Assembly (NCBI GenBank): GCA_016712595.1
Contig: JADJQT010000001.1
Location: 1-64,000 of the forward strand
Source of the DNA: Rhodospirillales bacterium
Lineage (GTDB): Bacteria > Pseudomonadota > Alphaproteobacteria > Rhodospirillales > Defluviicoccaceae
DNA: 64,000 nt
Direction of reading: 5' to 3'
Part shown: in pieces, positions 53,377 to 62,374 of the stretch
How positions within the stretch are numbered: the first letter of the stretch is position 1
Layout of the letters: each line of letters begins with the position of its first letter
Translations under genes and position numbers: made by a program
Notes under the pieces: generated by a model
Database searches by the model: none
Seen by the model: only the letters and a program-made list of their open reading frames with translations
What the model was told of the DNA's origin: nothing

Positions 53377-54189
53377 ATGCAACCCGACCCTTTCCTGCTC
53401 ACCTTGTTGAATTCCGGCGTTGCCCACTGCCGGACGGTCGCGATCGAGAACGGTGGCCTGCTGGCAAGCTTGTTCCTCGCCGGCCTGATCGGCAGTGCAA
53501 CCCACTGCGTCGGCATGTGTGGGCCGTTCGTCCTGGCACAGACCGTCGCCCGCCTCGAGGGGTTGCCGGCATCACAGATGCGCGAATGGCACCGTTTGGC
53601 AGGCGCGGCGCTCCTCCCGTACCACCTCGGCCGCGCAACGCCATATGCATTCCTCGGGGCCATGGCCGCGGCGCTTGCCTCCGGAACGATTGCCGTGTCC
53701 GGGCTGCAATGGATCTCGCCAGCCTTGCTGATTGGCGCCGCCGTATTTTTTCTCGGCTACGCGCTAAGAGAAGCAAGTGTGCGCTGGCATCGCGCACCGG
53801 CGCGTGAACCCGCCGTCGTCGATCGCGATTCCAAGCGTCCACCAAGCCGCGTTAGCACCGTTTCGCGAGCCATCAGTCGCGTCACCGCGCCTCTGTTTGC
53901 CCGCCCCACCGGGTGGCGCGGTTACGGGCTGGGCGTCGCACTCGGCTTCCTTCCCTGCGGTCTCCTCTACGGCGCGCTCGCAGCGGCGGCGGCGAGCGGA
54001 CGGCCGCTCGCGGGCGCCCTGGCGATGCTGGCATTCACCTTGGGCACCATCCCGGCGCTGCTCGCCGTCGGCCTTGCCGGACACGTCTCCGGAAACCGGT
54101 TCCGCGCCACGGCGTTGCGCTTGGCTCCGGCGCTCATGCTGATCAATGCCGCGGCGCTGAGCTACCTCGCTTGGCGGACACTCGCGTAA
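53377..54189 (+). CDS. Sulfite exporter TauE/SafE-like (UreH/DsbD-type) membrane protein
   Basis: 270 residues from ATG 53377. Six or so membrane segments. The motif GSATHCVGMCGPFVLAQ near residue 45 and GVALGFLPCGLLYGALAAAA near residue 190 mark the subgroup often named TauE/SafE or UreH-like, found near cytochrome cbb3 assembly genes. The Cys pairs in the membrane suggest metal or thiol handling rather than sulfite export. An SCO gene follows 31 bases later. The annotation of substrate is unsafe. Confidence 0.85.
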   Translation: MQPDPFLLTLLNSGVAHCRTVAIENGGLLASLFLAGLIGSATHCVGMCGPFVLAQTVARLEGLPASQMREWHRLAGAALLPYHLGRATPYAFLGAMAAALASGTIAVSGLQWISPALLIGAAVFFLGYALREASVRWHRAPAREPAVVDRDSKRPPSRVSTVSRAISRVTAPLFARPTGWRGYGLGVALGFLPCGLLYGALAAAAASGRPLAGALAMLAFTLGTIPALLAVGLAGHVSGNRFRATALRLAPALMLINAAALSYLAWRTLA

Positions 54190-54220
54190 TGATCGCTCAA
54201 CCTTAAGGTCGCAAGGACGT

Positions 54221-54871
54221 ATGAATACTCAAGCGAAGCCGAACAAACCCCGCTCTGGTGGCACGAAATTCAACGGCCTGACGGTCGTACTCGCCGTTGC
54301 GGGTCTGCTTGTCGTCGGTGTCCTCGCCGCCCGGCAATTTTGGGACGTGAACGCCGGCAACGCGGCCGAAACGGCTGAGCGAAGCGGCGGCGCGCTAATC
54401 GGCGGTCCCTTCACCCTCATTGACCAGGACGGCCACACGGTCACCGATCAGAACTTTCGCGGCAAGTGGTTGCTGGTCTATTTCGGCTATACGTACTGTC
54501 CGGATGTCTGCCCGACGTCCCTCGCCCGCAACGCCGACGTGATCGATCTTCTGGGCAAGGAGGGTGAAGCGGTCGTTCCGATATTGATAACCGTGGATCC
54601 GGAACGAGATACGCCGGAAAAACTCAAGGATTACATTGCCTTCTTTCATCCGCGCATGGTTGGCCTGACCGGCACGCCGGAACAGATCAAGGCGGTCACT
54701 CGGGCATATCGGGTCTACTACGCCAAGGCCGAGCAGAAGGATTCGCCCACTTACCTTATGGATCACTCGTCCTTCACCTACCTGGTCGACCCCGACGGAA
54801 AGTTCGTCCAGTTCTTCCGGCATGAGACAAGCGCGCAGGAAATGGCGGAGCAGATTAAAGGGCTGTTGTGA
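54221..54871 (+). CDS. SCO1/SenC family copper chaperone
   Basis: 216 residues. N-terminal anchor (LTVVLAVAGLLVVGVLAARQ), then a thioredoxin fold with the copper motif YTYCPDVCPTSLA and the distant His in MDHSSFTYLVDPDGK. SCO proteins deliver copper to the CuA site of cytochrome oxidase or act as thiol reductants. The stop codon overlaps the GTG start of the cobB gene, so it is cotranslated with a cobalamin gene, an odd pairing. Confidence 0.94.
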   Translation: MNTQAKPNKPRSGGTKFNGLTVVLAVAGLLVVGVLAARQFWDVNAGNAAETAERSGGALIGGPFTLIDQDGHTVTDQNFRGKWLLVYFGYTYCPDVCPTSLARNADVIDLLGKEGEAVVPILITVDPERDTPEKLKDYIAFFHPRMVGLTGTPEQIKAVTRAYRVYYAKAEQKDSPTYLMDHSSFTYLVDPDGKFVQFFRHETSAQEMAEQIKGLL

Positions 54872-56232
54872 GCGCGCCCGGACTGATCATCGCGGCACCG
54901 TCATCCGGCAGCGGAAAGACGGTTCTAACCCTTGGCATGATCCGTCATTGGACGCGTACGGGGCGCACTGTCGTCTCCGCGAAGGTTGGACCGGACTACA
55001 TCGACCCTGCCTTCCACGCCGCCGCAAGCGGCCGGTCCTGCATCAACCTCGATCCCTGGGCCATGCCCGTCGGGCGACTGGCCGGCGCGGCGGCGCGAAT
55101 TGCCGCGGGCGCCGATATCGTCGTCTGCGAGGGTGTGATGGGCCTGTTCGACGGTGCGACCGCCACGCGCGGCTCGACCGCCGACGTCGCAGCGGCCCTC
55201 GGCTGGCCGGTCATCCTCGTCCTCGACGTCCAGGCGCAGGCGGCAAGCGTTGCCGCCGTCGTCCGCGGATTCGCCACGCACCGCGCCGAGGTACGCATTG
55301 CCGGAGTCGTGTTCAACCGCGTGGGCTCGCGGCGCCATGCCGAAGTCCTGAGCGAGGCGTGCGCACATTTCGTCCCTGACATCGCCGTGCTCGGCGCGGT
55401 GCCGCGCGCAGACGGTCTCAGGCTGCCGGAGCGGCACCTGGGCCTCGTACAGGCGCGCGAGCACCCGGACCTCGCGGTCTTCCTTGATCGCGCCGCCGAC
55501 CTCATCGCCGAGCACGTCGATGTGCGCCGCTTGCGCGGACTTGCTCGGCCAGCGGCAACCGAAACAGGCTCGTTACCCTCCACTCCCCCTATCCCGCCAC
55601 CCGGCCAGCGCATTGCCGTTGCCGACGATGACGCCTTCGCGTTCCGCTATGCCCTGGTGATCGATGGCTGGAGAGCAGCCGGAAGCGAAATCATTCCCTT
55701 CTCGCCCCTGGCCGACCATGCGCCGACCGCCGACGCGGACGCCATCTATCTTCCCGGCGGCTATCCCGAGCTTTACGCTGGCCGTCTCGCCGCCAACGGC
55801 ACATTCCTTGGCGGACTGCGCCTCGCCGCGGCGCGCGGCGCCGTCGTCTTCGGCGAGTGCGGCGGGTATATGACCATGGGTGACGGACTGATCGACGCCG
55901 AAGGCGCACACCACACGATGGCCGGCCTCTTGCGCCTGCAGACGTCGTTCGCCGACCGGCGGCTGCACCTCGGCTACCGGATGGCAACAGTGCTCGCCGA
56001 CGGCCCGCTTGGCCCTGCCGGCGCACGGATCTTTGGCCACGAATTTCATTATGCGCGGACGCTTTGCGAGGGGCCCGGCGTGCCCCTGTTCGACTGCGAT
56101 GACGCCACGGGCCGGTCGCTTGGCACCACTGGGCTGGCTCAAGGCCGTATCTGCGGATCGTTTATTCATCTCATCAATCGCGCCGACGACATTGATGCGC
56201 CCGCCGATTTACGGAATGATTGCGCGCCATGA
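54868..56232 (+). CDS. cobB: Cobyrinate a,c-diamide synthase CobB/CbiA
   Basis: 454 residues from GTG 54868. The N-terminal ATPase has the P-loop APSSGSGKTVLTLGM and KVGPDYIDPAFHAAASGRSC; a linker rich in Pro follows. The glutamine amidotransferase domain has IYLPGGYPELYA and the catalytic Cys331 in FGECGGYMTMG, then FGHEFHYA and SFIHL. It amidates the a and c acetates of cobyrinate with ATP and glutamine. Coupled to the SCO gene upstream and, by ATGA overlap, to ycgN downstream. Confidence 0.95.
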   Translation: MSAPGLIIAAPSSGSGKTVLTLGMIRHWTRTGRTVVSAKVGPDYIDPAFHAAASGRSCINLDPWAMPVGRLAGAAARIAAGADIVVCEGVMGLFDGATATRGSTADVAAALGWPVILVLDVQAQAASVAAVVRGFATHRAEVRIAGVVFNRVGSRRHAEVLSEACAHFVPDIAVLGAVPRADGLRLPERHLGLVQAREHPDLAVFLDRAADLIAEHVDVRRLRGLARPAATETGSLPSTPPIPPPGQRIAVADDDAFAFRYALVIDGWRAAGSEIIPFSPLADHAPTADADAIYLPGGYPELYAGRLAANGTFLGGLRLAAARGAVVFGECGGYMTMGDGLIDAEGAHHTMAGLLRLQTSFADRRLHLGYRMATVLADGPLGPAGARIFGHEFHYARTLCEGPGVPLFDCDDATGRSLGTTGLAQGRICGSFIHLINRADDIDAPADLRNDCAP

Positions 56233-56681
56233 ACCGTGAGAGCCCGACCGAGCAACCCTTCTGGAAGACGAAGCCGCTTGAGCGGATGAGCCGCGCCGAG
56301 TGGGAATCGTTGTGCGATGGCTGCGGCAAATGCTGCCTCGAAAAGCTGGAAGATGCGGATACCGGCGCGATCAGTTACACCAACGTCGCCTGTCGGCTGC
56401 TCGACATCGGCACCTGCCGATGCTCCCGCTATAGCGAGCGCCATCGTTTCGTGCCCAACTGCGAAAAACTCGATGCGTCGAGCGTGCGGATGTTCTCCTG
56501 GTTGCCGTCGACCTGCGCCTACCGCCTGCTGGCGGAGGGTAAGGACTTGCCATTCTGGCATCATCTGATCTCGATGGACCCGGAACTCGTCCACCGCGTT
56601 GGCGCGTCCGTTCGCGGACGAGCGGTGCCGGAAAATCGCGCCGGCCCACTGGAGCACCATATCGTTACTTGGCCCGCATGA
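56229..56681 (+). CDS. YcgN/UPF0260 cysteine-cluster protein
   Basis: 150 residues from ATG 56229. The family cysteines are present: CDGCGKCCLEKLED, VACRLLDIGTCRCSRYSER, FVPNCEKL, WLPSTCAYR. They could bind zinc or an Fe-S cluster, and the function is not established. Overlaps the cobB stop; downstream lies the DapA-like gene. Confidence 0.92.
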   Translation: MNRESPTEQPFWKTKPLERMSRAEWESLCDGCGKCCLEKLEDADTGAISYTNVACRLLDIGTCRCSRYSERHRFVPNCEKLDASSVRMFSWLPSTCAYRLLAEGKDLPFWHHLISMDPELVHRVGASVRGRAVPENRAGPLEHHIVTWPA

Positions 56682-56709
56682 CCGGGCGTTGTCGGAGCAA
56701 CCGTCAGCC

Positions 56710-57642
56710 ATGGACGCCCTGAACCTCAACCGCCCCGCCGGCGTATTCGCCGCAGTGCTTACGCCGTTTACTGTTGCCGGCGCGCCGGATTCTGCTTCCC
56801 TGGCCCTGCATTGCCGCTGGCTCTTGAGCAACGGCTGCGACGGGTTGTCCGTTCTCGGCACCACCGGCGAGGCGAATTCGCTGTCGGTCGACGAGCGCAT
56901 CGGCTTGCTCGAGCGGCTGGTCTCCGACGGCATTCCGGCAAAGGTGCTGATGCCTGGAACCGGTTGCTGCGCGATCAGCGACACGGTGCGCCTCACGCAA
57001 CGCGCGGTACACCTGGGCGTTGTCGGCGTCCTGATGCTGCCCCCGTTCTATTACAAGAACGTCAGCGACGACGGGATTTTCGCGGCAATCGCCGAGGTCA
57101 TCCAGAAGGTCGGCGATAGCCGGCTGCGAATCTATCTCTACCACTTCCCACAAATGACCGGCGTTCCCTTCTCTCACGCGCTGATCGAACGGCTGCGCGA
57201 TACCTACCCCGAGACAGTTGTCGGCATGAAGGACAGCTCCGGCGATCTCGCCAACATGACCGGCGTGGCGAAGCGCTTTGCCAATTTTGACGTGTTCAGC
57301 GGCTCGGACGAACTGTTGCTGCCGCTGCTCCGTTCCGGCGGCGCTGGCTGTATCACCGGCGTGTCCAACGTCGCGGCCCGGCTGGCAGCGGCCGTATTCT
57401 CGGCATGGCGACGCAGCGACCGGGCGGCCGCGGAGGAGGCACAGGCACGGCTCACGGCGGTTCGCAAGGAGTTTCTCGCCTATCCGCTATCGGCGGCGTT
57501 GAAGGAGATCGTCGCCCGGCATACCGGCCGGCCCCGCTGGCGCATCCTGCGACCGCCTTTGACGAGCCTGCCGGCGGAAAAGGCAGAGAAACTCGCCGAC
57601 TCGCTTGAGCGCATCGGCTTTGCGCTCGCCGCTCTTCCCTGA
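56710..57642 (+). CDS. Dihydrodipicolinate synthase family aldolase
   Basis: 310 residues from ATG 56710. (beta/alpha)8 class I aldolase: VLGTTGEANSLSVDER, PGTGCCAISDTVRLTQ, LPPFYYKNVSDDG, general-acid Tyr in IYLYHFPQMTGV and the Schiff-base Lys in VVGMKDSSGDLANM. The Thr-Thr of DapA (TTGE) is kept, yet the sequence is closer to the non-DapA subgroups (KDG aldolase, N-acetylneuraminate lyase, PA0223-like), so the substrate is open. It lies in a series of same-strand genes with no pathway partner visible. Confidence 0.88.
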   Translation: MDALNLNRPAGVFAAVLTPFTVAGAPDSASLALHCRWLLSNGCDGLSVLGTTGEANSLSVDERIGLLERLVSDGIPAKVLMPGTGCCAISDTVRLTQRAVHLGVVGVLMLPPFYYKNVSDDGIFAAIAEVIQKVGDSRLRIYLYHFPQMTGVPFSHALIERLRDTYPETVVGMKDSSGDLANMTGVAKRFANFDVFSGSDELLLPLLRSGGAGCITGVSNVAARLAAAVFSAWRRSDRAAAEEAQARLTAVRKEFLAYPLSAALKEIVARHTGRPRWRILRPPLTSLPAEKAEKLADSLERIGFALAALP

Positions 57643-57662
57643 GCGGTTTTGCACGAGGATCC

Positions 57663-58406
57663 ATGGCCGCAACGGTGCGACGTCGCCGCGCAAAGCCCGG
57701 AAAGCGCATTCAATCCAGCCACCAGGTTATCGATCTCGGCACCGTCGCTCCAATCCTGGAAGTGCGCCGCCATCCGCGCGCGCGTCGCGCGTCGCTGCGA
57801 ATGACCGCCGATGGTTCGGGCGTCGTCGTCGTGCTCCCCGCCTGCTACTGCGTCGAAGACGGCCTGGCGATCGCGCGCGAGCACGCCCAGTGGATCCGCG
57901 ACCGCCTGGGCGCCGCCCCAATTCGAATTCCCTTCAACCATGGCGCTGTGCTTCCGGTTCACGGTCGCGCGACCGTCGTCCGTCACGAGCCATCGAGCCG
58001 GGCGCATGCTCATCACGACCAGGCATCGCTGATTGTCGGCGGTCCCGCGTCCATGCTCTCCCGCCGCGTCGAATCATGGCTGCGCAGCGAAGCCGCACGC
58101 GTCCTTGATCTGCGCGTCACCGCCTTGACGCCCCACGTCGCGCGCGCGCCGACGCTTATCCGTGTGCGCGACACGCGCTCACGGTGGGGGTCATGCTCCT
58201 CAACCGGGAAGCTGTCGTTCAGTTGGCGCTTGATTCTCGCGCCGCCGGCGGTACTCGACTACGTTGTCGCCCATGAGATGGCCCACCTTGAGGTCGCCGG
58301 TCACGGTCCCGACTTCTGGCGACGCGTGGAGGATTTGGCGGTAGACGTCGAAGCCAGCCGAGCGTGGCTCCGTCACCACGGCCGGAATCTCTTCTGCTAC
58401 GGCTGA
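57663..58406 (+). CDS. YgjP-like/SprT-type zinc metalloprotease
   Basis: 247 residues from ATG 57663. DUF45/YgjP pattern: RDTRSRWGSCSSTGKLSFSW, LILAPPAVLDYVVAHEMAHL and GHGPDFWRRVEDL. The HEMAH motif plus the later His (GHGPDFW) gives the zinc site. N-terminal half: VRRHPRARRASLRMT-like basic region. No signal peptide. Function unknown in most bacteria; some members lie next to restriction systems, but not here. Confidence 0.9.
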   Translation: MAATVRRRRAKPGKRIQSSHQVIDLGTVAPILEVRRHPRARRASLRMTADGSGVVVVLPACYCVEDGLAIAREHAQWIRDRLGAAPIRIPFNHGAVLPVHGRATVVRHEPSSRAHAHHDQASLIVGGPASMLSRRVESWLRSEAARVLDLRVTALTPHVARAPTLIRVRDTRSRWGSCSSTGKLSFSWRLILAPPAVLDYVVAHEMAHLEVAGHGPDFWRRVEDLAVDVEASRAWLRHHGRNLFCYG

Positions 58407-58633
58407 GCCATCGGAGCGCGCGCGGAGCAAGGACAAGAGCCGCGATTTTCGCGGCGTCGCCCCGCCGTCACCGCGATCGCTGCGACGGAAGGCTTAGAAA
58501 ACGGCCGAAGCCGCTGCGATTGAGACGATTCGGCAACAGCGATCCCCTCGCATGACCGTGAATCCGTTGCGCCAGCGCAACCGCCTCCCTTATATTGCCT
58601 TGACAAGCAACAACGCACGGCGGGGCATGTCCC

Positions 58634-58909
58634 ATGCAAACCAGCAATCGCTTTTTCGACGACCTGGCCAAGGTGGCGAGCGGAGCCGCATCGACTTTCG
58701 TCGGCTTGAAGCAGGAGGTCGAGGCGATTGTCCGCCAGCAAGTGGAACGCCTGGTAGCGGACTTTGACCTTGTGCGCCGCGACGAGTTTGAAGCTGTGAA
58801 GGCCATGGCGGCGAACGCCCGCGCCGAAAACGACCGGCTTTCCGCACGAATCGCCGCGCTTGAAGCAAGCTTCTTTGCTCCGTCCTCGGCAGCCGACGAT
58901 GGTGCCTGA
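58634..58909 (+). CDS. ubiK: UbiK-type ubiquinone biosynthesis accessory factor (BMFP/YqiC family)
   Basis: 91 residues. Amphipathic N-terminus (NRFFDDLAKVASGAASTFVG) followed by VDFDLVRRDEFEAVKAMAAN-like coiled coil (DFDLVRRDEFEAVKAM, ARIAALEASF), the diagnostic UbiK/BMFP order. It assists ubiquinone assembly on the Ubi complex under oxygen, in E. coli. Stand-alone gene. Confidence 0.92.
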   Translation: MQTSNRFFDDLAKVASGAASTFVGLKQEVEAIVRQQVERLVADFDLVRRDEFEAVKAMAANARAENDRLSARIAALEASFFAPSSAADDGA

Positions 58910-59138
58910 CATATCACGGCTATCCCGGCGATTCCACGAGAGACCGCTCAGTTTTTCAACGCGTTGCGACAAATCGGCGATACGCATAGCTTGCAGGACC
59001 TCCTGTCTTCTGGCACGCTAGCGATTGTGGGTTAGTATCGGGTGAGCCCCAGATGTGGAAATGGGGCATTTTAATTTGAGGATGTACGGCGAAAGTGGCC
59101 CGAATAGCAGTCTCACACAGGGCGAGGAGCGGCCAGTC

Positions 59139-59639
59139 ATGACCATGATCCGCGTGCCGGAAATCGAAGACGCCACCCCTCTTGACGTGATCGAGCAGAT
59201 CGTCGCCGCGAACGACTGGGTGTTTGATCGACCGAACGATCAGGAGATTGCCGTCCAAATCCCTGGCAAATGGTGCGATTATAACGTGTTCTGCGCTTGG
59301 AACGCCGCCGTCGGTGCGATGCACTTCACGGTCGCGTTCGATACGCGCGTGCCCAAGCTGCGGCGAGGCGCGATTCACGAACTGCTGGCCCTGATCAATG
59401 ACAAGGTATGGATGGGGCACTTCGCCATCTGGCAGGACGAGGGACTCCTCGCATACCGTCACGCCTTGCCTCTGCGCGGCAGCGGCGGTCCCAGTTTCGA
59501 GCAGGTCGAAGACCTCTTGCAGAACGCGCTGATTGACTGCGAACGCTTCTATCCTGCGTTTCAGTACGTCGTCTGGGGCGGCAAGTCCGCCGAAGACGCG
59601 CTTGCCGCAGCGATGATCGAAACCGTCGGCGAGGCGTAA
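59139..59639 (+). CDS. YbjN domain-containing protein
   Basis: 166 residues from ATG 59139 with GGCGAGGAGCGG upstream. The pattern DVIEQIVAANDWVFDRPNDQ, WCDYNVFCAWN, LRRGAIHELLALINDKVWMG, HFAIWQDEGLLAYRHAL and FYPAFQYVVWGGKSAEDAL is standard for alphaproteobacterial YbjN proteins, which are chaperone-like and resemble type III secretion chaperones in fold. Immediately precedes proC; the pair is conserved in alphaproteobacteria. Confidence 0.92.
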   Translation: MTMIRVPEIEDATPLDVIEQIVAANDWVFDRPNDQEIAVQIPGKWCDYNVFCAWNAAVGAMHFTVAFDTRVPKLRRGAIHELLALINDKVWMGHFAIWQDEGLLAYRHALPLRGSGGPSFEQVEDLLQNALIDCERFYPAFQYVVWGGKSAEDALAAAMIETVGEA

Positions 59640-59655
59640 TGCAGGAGGATTGCCG

Positions 59656-60489
59656 TTGGGCGCCACGGCGATGACGCCCAAGGTAGTCCTCGCCGGGTGC
59701 GGCAACATGGGTGGCGCGCTTTTGCGCGGTTGGATTGACCGTGGATTGCCGTCCTCTGAAATCGTCGTCGTCGAACCCGATGCTCAGCGCGTTGTCAACG
59801 CCATGCAAGACGTTGCTATCGTGGCGTCGCCCGACGATGTGGGCGGGAAGCCTGACGTCATTGTGCTCGCGGTAAAGCCGCAAATCATACCCCTGATTTT
59901 GAGCAGCTACGCCCGCTTCGCAGCTGAGGGCACTGTCATTCTATCGATCGCCGCGGGCCGGACGATTGAAGGCTTGAGTTTCGGTTTGGGCGATGGACGC
60001 GGCGCGTCGCTGGCGATCGTCCGGGCCATGCCAAACACGCCGGCCGCCATCGGGCGCGGGATCAGCGTGGCATGCGCCAGTCCCGGCGCCGACGGACGCC
60101 AGCGATCCCTCTGCGCCGATCTGCTCGCCGCCGTCGGCAGCGTGCTTTGGGTCGACGACGAGTCAATGCTCGACGCCGTGACCGCGGTATCCGGAAGCGG
60201 CCCCGCGTACGTCTTCCTTCTCGTCGAGTGTCTTATGCGCGCAGGCATTGATGTCGGCCTGCCGGCGGAATTCGCGGAGCGCCTCGCCCGGGAAACGGTG
60301 GCGGGGGCGGGCGAACTCCTTATGCGCTCGCAGGAAGGCGCGGATCGCCTCCGCTTGAGCGTTACCAGCCCAGGCGGTACGACGGCTGCGGCGCTCACGG
60401 TACTGATGGCCGAGACGGGCGGTCTGCAGGCGTTGATGTCGAAGGCGGTTGCCGCCGCCGCGCGACGCTCGCGCGAACTTGCGTCCTGA
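59656..60489 (+). CDS. proC: Pyrroline-5-carboxylate reductase ProC
   Basis: About 277 residues. Start placed at TTG 59656, seven bases after AGGAGG; ATG 59671 is also possible. Rossmann motif VVLAGCGNMGGALL, then VVEPDAQ, VLAVKPQ, SIAAGRTIEGL, AIVRAMPNTPAAIGRGIS, AVSGSGPAYVFLLVECLM and the final SPGGTTAAALTVL. Reduces pyrroline-5-carboxylate to proline with NAD(P)H. Follows ybjN 16 bases later and is convergent with rpoH. Confidence 0.96.
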   Translation: MGATAMTPKVVLAGCGNMGGALLRGWIDRGLPSSEIVVVEPDAQRVVNAMQDVAIVASPDDVGGKPDVIVLAVKPQIIPLILSSYARFAAEGTVILSIAAGRTIEGLSFGLGDGRGASLAIVRAMPNTPAAIGRGISVACASPGADGRQRSLCADLLAAVGSVLWVDDESMLDAVTAVSGSGPAYVFLLVECLMRAGIDVGLPAEFAERLARETVAGAGELLMRSQEGADRLRLSVTSPGGTTAAALTVLMAETGGLQALMSKAVAAAARRSRELAS

Positions 60490-60565
60490 CGCGGGACGGC
60501 GGCGGTCTGCCGAAGCAATCGCTGCCGTTAAGACGGGGATGATTTCACACCATCGGCGTCGGCTC

Positions 60566-61423
60566 TCACCACACCGAGCTGACAAGAAAGGGGCGCAACA
60601 GCCCTTCCAGCTTTGCCAGCGCACGGGCCTCGAGTTGGCGGACCCGGTCCTTCGAAACGCCAAGGTCCCGACCGATCGACTCGAATGTTCGTTTCGCCTC
60701 GAGGAAGTACCGGTCACGAATAACCAGCTGTTCGCGCGGCGTCAGCTTGGCCAGCGCACCGCTTAGCGCCTCATCAATCCGTTCGGACTCGCTGGTGCGT
60801 GCGAGGACTTGCTCCGGATCGCTTTCGTCGTCCGCCAAATTGTCGATCAGGGGACGCCCGCCGGCCGCCGGCTGATCGAGCGACGCATCGTGCCCCGCGA
60901 GGCGGCGGGCGAGACGGGCGACCTCGGTCGCCGTCGAGTTGAATTGTTCGGCGAAACGGGAGAAGCGGTCATCGCTGGCATCCGCATCGCCTCCACCGAG
61001 GTCCTCGGCAACCCGCCGGAGCGCCAATACGAGCATTTTTTGCGCGTTGCTGGTGCCGAGCCGAACGATCGACCACGACTTGAAGACGTGCTCCTGAATT
61101 GCTGAGCGAATCCACCACATCGCATAGGTGGAGAGGCGCACGCCCCGGTCCGGATCAAAGCGTCGCACCGCCTGCACCAGTCCTAGCGTGCCTTCCTGGA
61201 CGAGGTCGTTCATTGGCAATCCCCAGCCGCGATAACGGCGGGCGATCTTGAACACGTAGCGAAGATGACTGCCGACGAGGCGCCTTAAGGCTTCGCCGTC
61301 CCCCGCCTCGGCGCGCCGAGCCAGATCCACCTCCTCATCGGGCCCAAGCAACGGATGCCGGGCCGCTTCGATGAGAAGCGGATCGCGTTGGTGATCCCGT
61401 TCGCTCCAGGACTTTGTCGGCAT
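60566..61423 (-). CDS. rpoH: RpoH-type (sigma-32) RNA polymerase sigma factor
   Basis: 285 residues. Region 2 is intact (LVGSHLRYVFKIARRYRGWG, DLVQEGTLGLVQAVRRFDPD, LSTYAMWWIRSAIQEHVFKS), followed by WSIVRLGTSNAQKML, a stretch near the RpoH box, then region 3 and region 4 (LTPREQLVIRDRYFLEAKRT, LGVSKDRVRQLEARALAKL). It lacks the long N-terminus of RpoD. Heat-shock class sigma; alphaproteobacteria often carry two, and this could be the RpoH2 type tied to oxidative stress. No other stress gene is adjacent. Confidence 0.93.
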   Translation of the reverse strand: MPTKSWSERDHQRDPLLIEAARHPLLGPDEEVDLARRAEAGDGEALRRLVGSHLRYVFKIARRYRGWGLPMNDLVQEGTLGLVQAVRRFDPDRGVRLSTYAMWWIRSAIQEHVFKSWSIVRLGTSNAQKMLVLALRRVAEDLGGGDADASDDRFSRFAEQFNSTATEVARLARRLAGHDASLDQPAAGGRPLIDNLADDESDPEQVLARTSESERIDEALSGALAKLTPREQLVIRDRYFLEAKRTFESIGRDLGVSKDRVRQLEARALAKLEGLLRPFLVSSVW

Positions 61424-61545
61424 CGTTCGTCGTCGCCAGGGTGCTGATTGATCGGACCACCGACCTCACCGTGAATACGGTACCTGAGAGGGGCGGCCAC
61501 TGATACACTCGATTCCGCCATCAATGGGATCCGGATGGGGGCACC

Positions 61546-62196
61546 ATGGCCAACGACTTCGACGTCGCCGAGCGTCTGACGCAGGCGGCACTCGATCTTG
61601 CGTGCGAGCGGGGCTGGCGCAACGTTTCTCTTGCCGAGACGGCGTCAAGGGCCGGCGTTCCGCTGCTCGACACCTATCGGACGTTTCCTGACAAGACGGC
61701 GCTGCTTTGCGGACTGATTGTCGCCACCGACCGGGCAATGCTCGAAGAGGGCGCGGCAGATCCGAATGAGCCGGCGCGCGACCGTTTGTTCGACATTCTG
61801 ATGCGCCGGTTCGACGCGTTGCAGTCACGGCGGGATGGAATGATCGCGATAATTCGCGACATACCGCTCGACCCCCTTTGCGCGTGCTGTCTCTTGCCGC
61901 GACTCTCGCGTTCGCTCGCCTGGACGCTGGAAGCAGCGGGGATTTCATCAGCCGGAGGTCTCGGATTCCTGCGCATCAAGGCCCTTGGCGTGCTTTACCT
62001 CAGTGTCCTGCGAATCTGGCTTGCCGACGATACGCCCGACATGGCGCGGACCATGGCGATGCTTGACAAGGCTCTGCAACGCATTGACTCGATCGCCCGG
62101 ATACTTCCCGGCAGTGGCAAAGCCTCACGAGAAGGCCAGACGCCGGACGAAACGCCACCGCTCGCAAACGACGAGCCCCCCGGTGCGCCAGCGTGA
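61546..62196 (+). CDS. TetR-family transcriptional regulator
   Basis: 216 residues from ATG 61546. The N-terminal helix-turn-helix is LTQAALDLACERGWRNVSLA, then ETASRAGVPLLDTYRTFPDK. The C-terminal ligand domain is helical, with a Cys-rich piece (LCACCLLPRL) and a low-complexity tail. It sits 265 bases upstream of the phasin gene on the same strand and could control it. Similar regulators precede phasin genes in Rhodospirillales, as far as I recall; this is not proof. Confidence 0.85.
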   Translation: MANDFDVAERLTQAALDLACERGWRNVSLAETASRAGVPLLDTYRTFPDKTALLCGLIVATDRAMLEEGAADPNEPARDRLFDILMRRFDALQSRRDGMIAIIRDIPLDPLCACCLLPRLSRSLAWTLEAAGISSAGGLGFLRIKALGVLYLSVLRIWLADDTPDMARTMAMLDKALQRIDSIARILPGSGKASREGQTPDETPPLANDEPPGAPA

Positions 62197-62283
62197 TTTT
62201 TCGCCATCGGCAGCCCACAGCATGCGCGGCATGAATCGCGGCAATTACAGAGTGAATGCTGCGGGCGGCTATGATCTCAATGG

Positions 62284-62295
62284 TTGCATGTGCAA
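62284..62295. promoter_or_regulatory. Palindrome TTGCATGTGCAA upstream of the phasin gene
   Basis: Arms TTGCA/TGCAA around a 2-base centre. Shares TGCA with the longer palindrome at 62352-62370; likely a second copy of the same operator. Confidence 0.45.
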
Positions 62296-62351
62296 AAATA
62301 ATCGCTGTATTTTATAGGGTTATGAGCTCTCTTAATGCGGCTGACTTGCAC

Positions 62352-62370
62352 TTTTGTGCAGTGCACAAAA
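62352..62370. promoter_or_regulatory. Perfect 9-bp-arm palindrome (TTTTGTGCA-G-TGCACAAAA), probable phasin operator
   Basis: The 19-base palindrome ends five bases before a -35 hexamer. TGCA-rich dyads next to phasin promoters suit PhaR, the PHA-sensing repressor, or the TetR protein encoded upstream. Confidence 0.65.
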
Positions 62371-62374
62371 ATTG

